64,000 nucleotides of DNA from Homarus americanus (lineage: Eukaryota > Arthropoda > Malacostraca > Decapoda > Nephropidae). The notes under the pieces are model-generated. The model worked only from the letters and a program-made list of their open reading frames with translations, did no database searches and was not told the origin of the DNA. Position 1 is the first letter of the stretch, and every line of letters begins with the position of its first letter. The stretch is taken from assembly GCF_018991925.1 (NCBI RefSeq), contig NW_024722158.1, positions 1,434,586-1,498,585 on the forward strand, in the 5' to 3' direction. The translations under genes were made by a program, and so were the position numbers. Positions 21,480 through 30,939 of this stretch are shown in pieces.

Positions 21480-22231
21480 CCTACCTAATATTTTTATCCC
21501 TTGTGCAGGTTATGAGAAGTTTATACATAAATTAATTGCTATCTTACAAGGACTCCAGCAATGCAAGTTATATTCTCTTAAGTCAAGTCTGTGGGTTATG
21601 AAAAACAGGGGTTTAATTTTAATGCTTATAAAATGGCACTGACTTTACTTAGGAGAATATAACTTGCATTGCTGGAATTCTTGTAAGATAGCGATTAAAT
21701 TGAATATAAACATCCCTTAGTTTGCACCAGACATAATAATTTTAGTAATTAACTTAGTGCATTTAAGTACAGGTTGTGATAATTTATGTGGTTGCTCAGA
21801 AGTTGTGGTTGCAGATGGGAAGCTTTGTGACATCACTAGTGTATAATGAGTCTCCATATGCCCTGGTTTATTCATTGATCAGTTGTCTAAGTGCATATGT
21901 AGTTTAGTCGAGTCATCATGTATCAATTAATTTTAAAATATAAATTATAATGTAAAATGTTATAAGACAATGGTTTAGTAGTGCTGTTAATGTGTGTAAG
22001 TGGCGTGGCATGGCATGTCACCTCACCACCTGACTCCTGAACAAACTCTTCATCTACTTCTAGAAATCTTACAATGTGCTTGGGAAGCTCAAAACACACA
22101 CACACACACACACATACACACCGGAATTAAGACAACAAGCATCCAGTGAGGATCTTGTGTGACTCCATGGAGGTGAATTAAAAGATCAGCTATTGAGGAG
22201 CTTATCGCTAGGCAACACTGGTGCATGACTA
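21480..22231 (+). repeat. Dispersed repeat R1, copy 1
   Basis: The stretch 21640-22231 is matched inverted at 59900-60540 and in part at 25300-25505. It contains CTTGCATTGCTGGAATTC, GTTATAAGACAATGGTTTAG and GGAATTAAGACAACAAGCAT and a CA microsatellite (22090-22115). On the left, 21510-21600 holds an inverted copy of the CTTACAAG...TGCAAGTTATATTCTC part, making a stem-like pair with 21655-21695. The family is not recognised. It ends where the LINE begins. Confidence 0.7.
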
Positions 22232-23483
22232 TAATATATTCACTAGTATACTACATAAAGCACAAGAACAAAATATACCATACAGAGAAATTAGGTCAAA
22301 TAAGAATGAGCCAAGGTGGATGACCAGAAAACTTAAACATGACATAGGAATAAAGAAAGGAATATATAAGAAATTAAAGGGAGGGGAGGAGCAGCTCAGA
22401 AACAGGTATAATGAACTATCTAGGAATGTTAAGAAAAATGTAAGGAAAGCAAAGAGAGACTATGAAATCAAAATAGCAAGAGAATCCAAGGCAAATCCCA
22501 AGGGATTTTTCCAGGTATATAGGACAAAGGTCAAGGACAAAGTTGGGCCTTTAAAGTCAGGGAGGGGAGAAGTGATAAATGGCAGTGAAGAAATAAGCAA
22601 AGCATTGAACAGCTACTTCTTATCAGTTTTCACAGAAGAAATTTGCGATGAAATTCCAGAGGTGGAACTGATATTTAAGGGAAAGGAAGAAGAGAAATTA
22701 AAGAATATCACTATCAGAAAAGAGGATGTTCTTAAGAAGATAAATAAACTAAAGAAAACAAAATCCCCAGGGCCGGATGAAATTTTCCCTCGAGTCTTGA
22801 AAGAGTGTAGGGAACAGATTAGCGGACCCCTCGTAAACTTATTTACAAAATCATTAGACACTGGAGTTGTGCCAGAGTTGTGGAAACAGACAAATGTAGT
22901 ACCCATATTCAAAAAGGGAGACAGAGCATCAGCGTCAAATTACCGGCCGATCAGTTTGACGTCAGTAATGGGGAAATTTCTTGAATCAATTATAGCAGAT
23001 AGCATCCGATCGCATCTAGAGAAAAGCAAATTAATCTACGACTCTCAACATGGGTTTACAAAGGGAAAATCTTGTCTAACAAATCTACTTACGTTTTTTA
23101 GGAAAGTCTTCGAGGTAGTAGATAATGACGAAAATTACGATGTTATTTACTTAGACTTTAGCAAAGCATTTGACAGAGTACCACATCAGAGGCTTCTGAG
23201 AAAAATTAAGGCTCATGGTATCGAGGGGAAAGTTTTAAATTGGATAAAATCATGGCTCACCGATAGAACGCAGAGGGTCAGCGTAGATGGTGTTAAATCT
23301 GAGTGGGGCCGTGTAACCAGTGGGGTTCCCCAGGGGTCAGTACTAGGCCCACTCTTGTTCATAATCTACATAAACGATCTAGATACTGGGATCAGCAGTG
23401 ACATAAGCAAGTTTGCGGATGACACCAAAATAGGGCGGCAAATTAATTCAGGCAGGATGCAAATGCATTACAGGAGGATCTAA
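22221..23483 (+). pseudogene. LINE reverse transcriptase domain
   Basis: 420 codons open. Reverse transcriptase motifs are complete: [10 protein letters not shown] and NYRPISLTS (fingers), [12 protein letters not shown] with the catalytic Asp (about 310-320), [14 protein letters not shown] (about 366-380) and FADD (about 397-400), the catalytic pair. It copies its own RNA into DNA at a nicked target site. The frame breaks just after FADDTKIG, so the protein lacks thumb and C-terminal domain in frame. The first few residues come from flanking sequence. The best-preserved reverse transcriptase in the window, but not functional. Confidence 0.9.
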
Positions 23484-24292
23484 ATAAACTGCAGGGGTGG
23501 TCTGAAAAATGGCAATGAAATTCAACACCAGCAAGTGCAGCGCATTTCTAATATTGGAAGAACAAATACTTATAATGTATACAGCCTTAACAACATCAAC
23601 CTAGAGAAGTCGACTTGTGAAAGAGACCTAGGGGTACTTGTAAGCCCGGACCTACGGCCTAGAAAACAGTGCGTTAATGTTCGAAATAAGGCAAACAGAG
23701 TATTGGGTTTTATATCTAGAAGTGTAAGTTACAAGAGTGCAGAGGTCTTATTGCAACTATATCTTGTGCTAGTCAGGCCGCACCTCGATTATGCGGTTCA
23801 GTTCTGGTGCCCCTATTATAGAATGGATATAAATTCACTAGTCGGTGCAGCGAAGAATGACAAAAATGATTCCGGGACTTAGAAACCTTCCATATCAGGA
23901 TAGGTTAAAGAAACTTAACTTGCATTCCCTAGAAAGACGAAGAGTGCGGGGAGATATGATAGAAATATTTAAGTGGGTGAAAGGAATCAATAAAGGGGAT
24001 ATAGATAAAGTTCTTATAATATCCGAGCAGGATAGGACTCGGAGCAACGGATTCAAGTTGGATAAGTTTAGGTTTAGGAGGGAGATAGGAAGAAATTGGT
24101 TCACAAATAGGGTGGTGGACGAGTGGAACAAGCTTAGCAACTTTGTAGTAAGTGCGGGAACTCTGGAAAGTTTTAAAAGGAGGCTGGATAGATTCATGGA
24201 TGGTAGAGAGTGGTAGTAACTCTCGACAGGAGCTGCCATGCACAGGCCAACCGGCCTATTGCAGACTCCTTATTTTCTTATGTTCTTATGTA
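22232..24292 (+). mobile_element. LINE family A (CR1/L2/Jockey-like non-LTR retrotransposon), 5' truncated
   Basis: It starts inside the region between endonuclease and reverse transcriptase and runs to a 3' tail with TTATGTTCTTATG. The endonuclease is missing, as expected for incomplete reverse transcription. It lies between dispersed repeat R1 and the Tigger remnant at 24.3 kb. 3' fragments of the same or related families occur at 1890-2132 and 37698-39790. Confidence 0.9.
23535..24216 (+). pseudogene. LINE reverse transcriptase C-terminal part, two frames
   Basis: A continuation after frameshifts: first frame with CERDLGVLVSPDLRPRKQ and VRPHLDYAVQFWCPYY, then from about 23845 a second frame with QRRMTKMIPGLRNLPYQDRL, RRVRGDMIEIFKWVKG and the terminal FKRRLDRFMDGREW. 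This is the usual thumb/C-terminal region of CR1/Jockey-like LINEs. At least two frameshifts separate it from the catalytic domain. Confidence 0.9.
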
Positions 24293-24770
24293 ACTCTGGC
24301 TGAAGCTGTAGGTTCAAATGTGGCTGAAGCTGTAGGTTCAACTCTGGCTGAAGCTGTAGGTTCAACTCTGGCTGAAGCTGTAGCTTTCCATAAAGATGTC
24401 ATAGCTGTTGCTGAAACTGTTAATGAACCTGAAGTTGATGTTGAAGCTGCTTAAGATGCTGAATTTGATGGTGTAGCTGAAGTTGATGGTTTAGGCCTTT
24501 GAGTAATAAAGTTGTCTAAAGAACCTTTCACTTTCTTTTCTCATTATACATCTTTATGTAGAGGTCATATGTGTTGTTCACGTCCCTGTTAATTTTAATG
24601 CTTCGTTCTGTTAATGGATCCACTTCAGAAAATATGTTCATTGCTTGCTCCATATAATATCCACAGACCTCTCACCTTTTTCGTTTTAACACATCTAGTT
24701 TCTCGGTTAAACTTATACGCTTTCTTTTAACTTTCGGACCAGCACTACCATCACTTGCTCTCTTGCTCAT
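24293..24770 (-). pseudogene. Internally deleted Tigger transposase: N-terminus joined to C-terminus
   Basis: The - strand starts at an ATG (24768-24770) with MSKRASDGSAGPKVKRKRIS and LTEKLDVLKR, the start of the CENP-B/Tigger helix-turn-helix. After a stop, about 10 codons on, it reads MEQAMNIFSEVDPLTERSIK and VNNTYDLYIKMYNEKRK, then after a frameshift KVKGSLDNFITQRPKPSTSA, which fits the C-terminal tail of Tigger transposases. The DDE catalytic domain is gone. Further on, a 24-bp repeat (24290-24390) encodes ARVEPTAS units. Right of it, GGAAATCCTCCGATAAC (inverted, about 25092-25108) may be one terminal repeat. Confidence 0.65.
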
Positions 24771-25299
24771 GTTGAATAAGGACTCAAAAATGCTGTAAGA
24801 AACCCGAGAAAGTTTTTCTCCTGTTCAGATGCATCAAAACAAAAGGACCGCCAGCTGCAACTGTTTATACTAGTGATGCTGGCGTCACCACTCACAAGCC
24901 CGGCAGCCTCCGTGTGCAAGGCGTGTTATTTTTATTTGTATAATACAGATGAGGATTTAGTTATTATTTATATGGATTTTTTTTATTATATTTTTTGTCA
25001 CAAATACAAAGAAATTAATGGTGTAAATTAAATTGGGTCCTAAATTAACAGGGGTCTTAAATATGAATCGTCATTAGTAGAACTGTTGTTATCGGAGGAT
25101 TTCCTGTACAGTTGTGTATAGTCCCAGCCTCTTGTTTACAGAGAGGTACACTGCTCTACCTAACACTGTTGCCAGCACTCACTGAGGCACTGTTGTTGTC
25201 ACTACTCAAGAGGGTTGGTGCTTACTACAGGATCTGTCTTGAGCACTTAGTAAATATTATTGTAGCATATTTATCACAATTTAATAAATATTATTATAG

Positions 25300-25505
25300 T
25301 GTATAATACATCTCCATATGCCCAGGTTTATTCGCTGATCAGTTGTCTAAGTCCACAAGTAGCCCTGTTGAGTCATCATGTATCAAGTAATTTATATAAT
25401 ACAAATTATAATGTTATAAGACAATGGTTTAGTTGTGCTGTTTATGTTTAAGTGTCTTGTCACCTCACCTCATCACCTCACTTCGTCACCTCACCTGCTG
25501 CCTCA
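25300..25505 (+). repeat. Dispersed repeat R1, partial copy
   Basis: Matches 21838-22010: GTGTATAATACATCTCCATA, GATCAGTTGTCTAAGT, GAGTCATCATGTATCAA, GTTATAAGACAATGGTTTAG. It then runs into a short CACCTCAC-type tandem run (25455-25530). Confidence 0.75.
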
Positions 25506-25530
25506 TCACCTCACCCCTCACCTCGTAGTG

Positions 25531-26083
25531 TTATGTCTATTATTTACTTTATTATTATTGTATTTACATAAAAAAATATATATATGTTTGCACATAAATT
25601 ATAAATAAATTATTTTGTGACAACCAAGACAAGGCCCAAAAACAACAGAAGATGAAGGGCAAAATCTCAAGATGTCATAAATTCAGGCAACATAAACTAG
25701 ATCACATAATTTTGAATTTTGTGGTAGGTTCAGGGTGTACTGATGGAGATTTTCAATATATTAATGTGAAACGTCTCAGGTATTAGCTTGTTACATTGAA
25801 CTTTAAGGTTACTCATGTAATACTGTCTCAAACACCTGGACTAAATGCCCTGTATCAAACCCTAAAGTAGATCCAACAGTGTGGTGTTGACATTCCTGGT
25901 GTAGTGTCCAGGAGACACCAACCATATGATTATACTATGCTGAAAATTTCAAGGTGAAAAATGGCTCTGCCAGCACCCATAGGTAAGGCAGTTCACCACG
26001 CAGCAGCCATATTGAACCTAAATTATGCAAACTTACTTTGTGGTGAAATTAAAAGAGTATGTCATTGACTAAAGTTACCGTAC
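25531..26083. other. No feature identified apart from intron-like sequence
   Basis: AT-rich, no long frames, no inverted ends. If the three candidate host exons belong together this is intron. Confidence 0.35.
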
Positions 26084-26223
26084 CTTGACCCTCATTCACA
26101 AGCTGCGTTGATCTTTTTCTCTTTCTTGTTTTATCTGCTGGTGTACTCTTACTGTTGTCATGACCCTCCGAGGGAGGTGTTGTTGTTTGGGCGGGACGGC
26201 CACCATCTGGTTGTAGACGTTGC
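26084..26223 (-). CDS. Candidate internal exon of an unrecognised host gene
   Basis: Lies between an acceptor (CTGTTTTACAG) and a donor (CAAG, then GTACGG). It reads QRLQPDGGRPAQTTTPPSEG, then a basic run with TRKRKRSTQLVNEGQ that resembles a nuclear localisation signal. It ends in phase 1; joining it to 19865-19995 makes an Asp codon across the junction. The exon belongs to a Ser/Thr/Pro-rich, basic region without a recognisable fold. Upstream exons were not found. Confidence 0.45.
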
Positions 26224-26530
26224 CTGTAAAACAGTAAAAACATTCTCTTACAATCACACATAACTTCCATTTTTATAAACATTAACAAGACAGTACAGTA
26301 CAGTATTGTGCTAGCAACTCCACACATGACACTTGTCAGGGACCCATTAGGGGCAAATCTAGAAATATACAATAGTTACAGTATTTAGGAAATGTCTCCA
26401 CTGCACTAACACAGTATAGTACTAAACTAACACTAGATAAACCACCCAAACGGCTGGTAAGATGATAAGTGGCAAATAATAAAAAAAAATCCTGCCGTAG
26501 TAACTGTAATTCATTACTTATTGTGCTATA

Positions 26531-27154
26531 CAGTATAGTCTCGATTTACGTGGATTTGGTTTAGGCATTTGGTCATTTACGCGGCACCTTGCCAGACAGA
26601 CAATTTTTATTTACACTGTTTATTCCATCATTTACGCAGGAAGTGGCACGGGCAGGGTGCACACAAGGTCACTCAGTCAACAAAACATTACCGAGTTCTT
26701 CACCCGCCACCCACCACAGCCGGCCCAGGTCAGTGATAGTGATAGTGAGGATATGGACTTTGAGGGGGTTTGACAAAGAGGTCCTGCAAGCCTCTGTGGT
26801 GGATAGTGATACAATTGATACAAGTGATACAGGTGAGGGCCAATAATCTGCCCTCTGCCTCGGAACCAACCCCCCATCCCTGTGTGCCCAGCCATCTTTT
26901 CTACTAACGTAAGTGTTAAAAAACCTAATATTATTGATATTTCTCTTAAATATTAATTGTGTGTGCATAGCATCATAAAATTAAGATGTTATTTTTACTA
27001 CAACGTAGGTATTGTGTCGGAAAAAGTGGAGTTTGGGAGTCGGCCCAGTCTCTATTTTAATTAATCCCATATGTTCTGTTGTTCCATTTACGCGTTTCTC
27101 GTTTTACGCGGACCTTCACGGGTTCAATTGACAGTGTAAATGAAGACTATACTG
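26531..27154 (+). mobile_element. Tigger-type element with transposase tail (relative of 10528-11206)
   Basis: Inverted ends CAGTATAGTCTCGATTTACG and (right, reverse complement) CAGTATAGTCTTCATTTAC, each next to TA. It shares the inner tail-exon, the GTAAGTG...ACAACGTAG intron-like part and the AAAAGTGGAGTTTGGG block with the element at 10.5 kb, although the outermost ends differ. Confidence 0.8.
26660..26845 (+). pseudogene. Tigger-like transposase tail with PCNA-box-like motif
   Basis: In one frame reads LSQQNITEFFTRHPP; QQNITEFF matches the PIP-box consensus for PCNA binding. After a frameshift it gives the acidic stretch ending VDSDTIDTSDTGEGQ. Same protein tail as at 10713-10975. Confidence 0.5.
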
Positions 27155-27184
27155 TATATTTATTTATTTATCATATTTTATTAT

Positions 27185-27259
27185 TATAATTTTTTTAATG
27201 GGGATTTAGCCCACTCGGGCACAGGTCACTGACCCACATCAAGGCCTGGGGGGCGAAAA

Positions 27260-27296
<37 letters not shown>

Positions 27297-27450
27297 ATAA
27301 TAATAATAATAATAATAACAATAATAATAATAATAATAACAATAACTATTATTATTATCACAATAATTCATAAAGATTAATAACAAAATACTAAAAATAA
27401 TAAACATAAATAAATACAAAACAAAACATAAATCAAGAATGAGAAACGCT
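27185..27450 (-). mobile_element. SINE-like element S1 copy (3' half in sense)
   Basis: Poly-T, GGGGATTTAGCCCACTCGGG, CACAGGTCACTGACCCACAT, GGCCTGGGGGGCGAAAAT, then a 100-base ATT/AAT/CAA run and GAGAAACGC. Interrupted or truncated at the Tigger end at 27454. Confidence 0.75.
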
Positions 27451-27453
27451 ATA

Positions 27454-29453
27454 CAGTGGTCCCTCGGTTAATGAACAGTTCGATTAACGAAATTTTGGTT
27501 AACGAATTAGCTCCCATAAGGATCTTCAATTCGGTTAACGAACAAAACTTCGATTAATGAAATCCTTACGACAAACACGTTTTGTTGTGAGCATCAACTG
27601 ATGGGCTAGTCCACCAATTCAGAAATCTGTTCTTACGTTTACATTCGTTTCCAGAGGAGTAAATATCAAGAAGGTTGTGCTCTTTAATATTTTTGCATTT
27701 TTTATACAGTAGTACCCCGCTTAACGCGGTCAATAAAATCCACGGGGTACCGTGTTAAGTGAAAACCGCGCTAAGTGAACAACAGAACATATGGGATTAA
27801 TTCCAATAGAAACTGGCCCGATCCCCAAACTCCACTTTTTCAGACACAATACCTATGTTCTAGTAAAAATAACATCTTAATTTTATGATGGTACATGTAC
27901 ACAATTAATACTTAAGAGAAATAGAGAAATACAGTCGCCAAGTTAATGTCCATTCAAATAATGGACTCAACTCCCTCCCCCTCTTCTCACACTACACTGC
28001 TGGCTCTTCCCTCTCTGAGAAATTTTGGGGGAAAACCACTAAATTTTAATAAATAATACCTCAAACTAAAGTTAGGATAATACAATTGACATTGCTGGAT
28101 TCCTTGTAAGACCAGGAATATTTTGAATATAAATGTCATATATTTTGCACAAAAGATAACATATTTACTCAGAGTAAACATTATATCTAAAATTTGTATG
28201 TCTAATGCAAAATCTATGATGTTTATATTCAAAATGATCACCAAATTGTAAGAATTCCAGCAATGTAAATTATATTCTGACCGGGTAATTTGTATGAATT
28301 TTATGAGCTAAAACAAATATCTTCAGTTAATAAAAAAAAAAATATTCTTCACACAGTAACAGATGGTCGGTCGGTCCCTCCCTCCCCCCACCCCCCACCA
28401 ACCGTCCCTACCAGATGTGTGGGAAAACCAGAATATTTACCTTTTTAGTAATAAATAATACCTCAAACTAAAGTTAGGATAATATAATTGACATTGCTGG
28501 ATTCCTTGTAAGACCAGGAATATTTTGAATACAAATGTCATATATTTTGCACAAAAAATAACATATTTACTCAGAGTAAACATTATATCTAAAATTTGTA
28601 TGTCTTATGCAAAATCTATGATGTTTATATTCAAAATGATCATCATATTGTAAGAATTCCAGCAATGTAAATTATATTCTGGCCGGGTAATTTGTATGAA
28701 TTTTATGAGCTAAAACAGGCAGTCAGGCAGGATGGCGGGTGGGGCGAATCTAAAAATAGCTCTCGAGCCGGACACTCACCGCGTATACGTGGAAAATACC
28801 CGCGTTAAGTGAAAGTTAGGCTCTGGCGAGGCACCGCATATACGGTAAAACGCGCTAAGCGAAACTGCGTTAAGCGGGGTAATACTGTATTAAAATTATT
28901 TGTCATTTTAAAGTTTAGTTAACATATTGATAATATATGCAGCACAGGGAACTAGTTTTTTGTGCGCCCATCAGCCGCTTGACTCACCCACCAGGCGTCG
29001 GTGTGGCTTTGTTTACAGTGGAGTGAACATTGATTTTACATTAAAATTATTGGTCATTCTGAAATTTAGTTAGCATATTGATAATATATAGCATAGTACA
29101 GTGTTGATTTAAATAAAATAATCTTGAATTACACCTACCTGTAGTGAACTTAAAATTTTATTGGTGAAATTACTGCATCAAGCATGGGTCCCCTGAAAAG
29201 TGATTTCTCCTCCATCCCCACTTCCTTCTCTTCTCCCTTCTCCTCCACCCCCACTTCTAATTCCCATCATCATCAACCAGGAACCTTCTACACACACACC
29301 TCAAAGTAAGTGTTTTTTACTGTTTTTTTTTTTTACTTTGTATGTACTTTTCTGTGAGCTGAAATCAATTACCCAATATCCCATTGAAACAATGGACTCG
29401 GTTAACGAACGACTCTGTGGAACGAATTGTGTTCGTTAACCGATGGACCACTG
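27454..29453. mobile_element. Tigger MITE family T1, split by a nested Tigger element
   Basis: Left end CAGTGGTCCCTCGGTTAATG and right end TTAACCGATGGACCACTG, flanked by TA. The middle is interrupted at 27706; the other copy at 35.8 kb shows the uninterrupted sequence (CATTTTTTATA followed by AAAATTATT), proving a later insertion at TA. Confidence 0.85.
27707..28887 (-). mobile_element. Nested Tigger-type element with 400-bp internal tandem duplication
   Basis: Ends CAGTAGTACCCCGCTTAACGC and GCGTTAAGCGGGGTAATACTG, with TA on both sides. The AAAAGTGGAGTTTGGG block near 27830 (inverted) ties it to the 10.5, 26.5 and 60.7 kb elements. A unit with TAATACCTCAAACTAAAGTT, ACATTGCTGGATTCCTTGT and TTGTATGAATTTTATGAGC occurs twice (28051-28315 and 28453-28716); it resembles part of dispersed repeat R1. 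Confidence 0.85.
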
Positions 29454-29464
29454 TACTGTACTTG

Positions 29465-29575
29465 TACATTATGTATGTTGTGTTGTCAAAGTAAGAGAAA
29501 CAATTGAGATCCTGAAATTGTGTGTAAATGAAGCAGGAAGTCAGATCATCAACCTGGGACTTGGTCACAATTTTT
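29465..29575 (-). mobile_element. SINE-like S1 fragment
   Basis: Carries TGTATGTTGTGTTGTCAA, a degenerate GAGATCCTGAAATTGTGTG and CAACCTGGGACTTGGTCAC only. Confidence 0.7.
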
Positions 29576-29599
29576 GTTTGGTCTAATTTGTTTCTGTTT

Positions 29600-29914
29600 G
29601 CTTTATGTTTGGTACAAAACAAAGAAATAATGAAAAGACTTCATTCAAAAGCAAATTTCACCTTTGACTTTGACCTTTTATAATAATATTTAAAATTTTC
29701 TAACATCCTCTTTCAAGTGTTAATGCCTTTAAATCAATTGCATTTTGATAGTCCACATATTTAACATTAATTATGGGAAGAACAGGTCTGCTTACCAATT
29801 GTGAACACTGACTTTGAATAAATGAGCAGCTACACAAACATTTTCTATGAACCAATCAGCTATTGTAGCCATAAATGAGGGGCATGGCTTATGGGCCAGG
29901 TTAGAGTGGAAAGT
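29600..29914. other. No feature identified
   Basis: AT-rich sequence without coding potential or visible repeat structure. Confidence 0.35.
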
Positions 29915-30265
29915 GTGTGTGTGTACAATGGTCAACATACTCGCCTCGCAAGCGAGTGGACCCGGGTTCTATCCCCGGGCAGGGTAAAACTATGGGCAAG
30001 TTTCTTTACGCCATTTGCCTCTGTCTACCCAGCAGTAATTGGGAACCTGGATGTTAATATGATTTGCGGATCGTGTTCTGGGGTAATGGTTAGCTAGTGC
30101 AGTTGGCAAGTTGTCCGGTCTTCTCGGACTATTCCTTGACACTGGGTCATGTAGCTCGTTAACTCAGGGTGTAGTTGTGTCGGCGACAGCTTCTACACCA
30201 TGAAAGAAATTCACGCCTGGGTGGCTCTTGGGCCGGCCATCCTCGTGACACAAGGGGCAACCATT
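29915..30265 (+). mobile_element. tRNA-derived SINE
   Basis: The head (about 29926-29995) folds like a tRNA: ATGGTCAAC in the D-arm position, anticodon stem CTCGC/GCGAG around a 7-base loop CTCGCAA (anticodon CGC, as tRNA-Ala), and T-arm GGGTTCTATCCCC that matches the B box. The body has CTACCCAGCAGTAATTGGG and CTTCTCGGACTATTCC, common in crustacean SINEs as I recall. The acceptor stem is not conserved, so it is a SINE and not a tRNA gene. Confidence 0.75.
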
Positions 30266-30285
30266 ATATATACTGTATATATATA

Positions 30286-30810
30286 CAGTGATCCCTCGGT
30301 TAACTAGCACCTCGGTTAACGAATTACCTTCTATAAGATTCTTCACTTCGGTTAACGAGCAAACCCTCGGTTAATGAATTCCTTACGAGGTTTTCCCAAC
30401 ATGTTTTCGCCTGCATTTGGCTGCCCACCAGCTGTAGTAATAGTCCGCCAATACAGTAATCGGTTTTATGGCTTAAATTCCTTTCCATTTTAGTAAATAT
30501 CAAGGAAGTACTATTCAATAATTTTAAAAGTTTTATATTAAATTTTTTAGTCATCTTAACAATTATTGAACATAATTGAAGTACAGGAAGCTATTTTTTT
30601 GCGCGCCAAACAGCCACTCAACACACCAAGCTTGGCGTCAGTTTGTTTACCGGTTCAGAGGAAGGAACATCTTGTTTGAGACTCTCCAACATAAACGCTT
30701 TTTTCTGTGTTTCCAGTCAAATTATTGGTCATTTTGAAATATATTTTACATATTGACAATATATAATGCAGTGCAGTGTTGATTTAAAGAAAATAATCTT
30801 AAATTACACC
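30286..30810. mobile_element. Tigger MITE family T1, left part
   Basis: Starts CAGTGATCCCTCGGTTAAC next to TA and follows the family to AATAATCTTAAATTACACC, where the Penelope fragment begins. The right part is not found in the window. Confidence 0.8.
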
Positions 30811-30936
30811 AATGAACGAACAGAGCATTGGATTCCTGGCCTGTCCTAACACTGTATTTATGTTGTTTAAGTCTAGTTACAAGATCTTTACCTGTCTGGC
30901 CTCAGTAAAACATATTACATTCCTTGCAAGGGACTA
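30811..30936 (-). mobile_element. Penelope-like element, short inverted fragment
   Basis: Reverse complement of 31478-31602, part of the GIY-YIG region of the Penelope-like element that follows. It is joined head to head with the main copy through a palindrome (GACTAAGTTATTAAG and its mirror, 30931-30962). Inverted, partial head pieces are known for Penelope-like insertions. Confidence 0.8.
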
Positions 30937-30939
30937 AGT

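Noticed and set aside
29200..29439. Pro/Ser-rich frame as a gene
   Set aside because: Lies inside the T1 MITE and is broken in other copies.
29926..29995. A functional tRNA-Ala gene
   Set aside because: The acceptor stem does not pair and the sequence continues as a SINE body.
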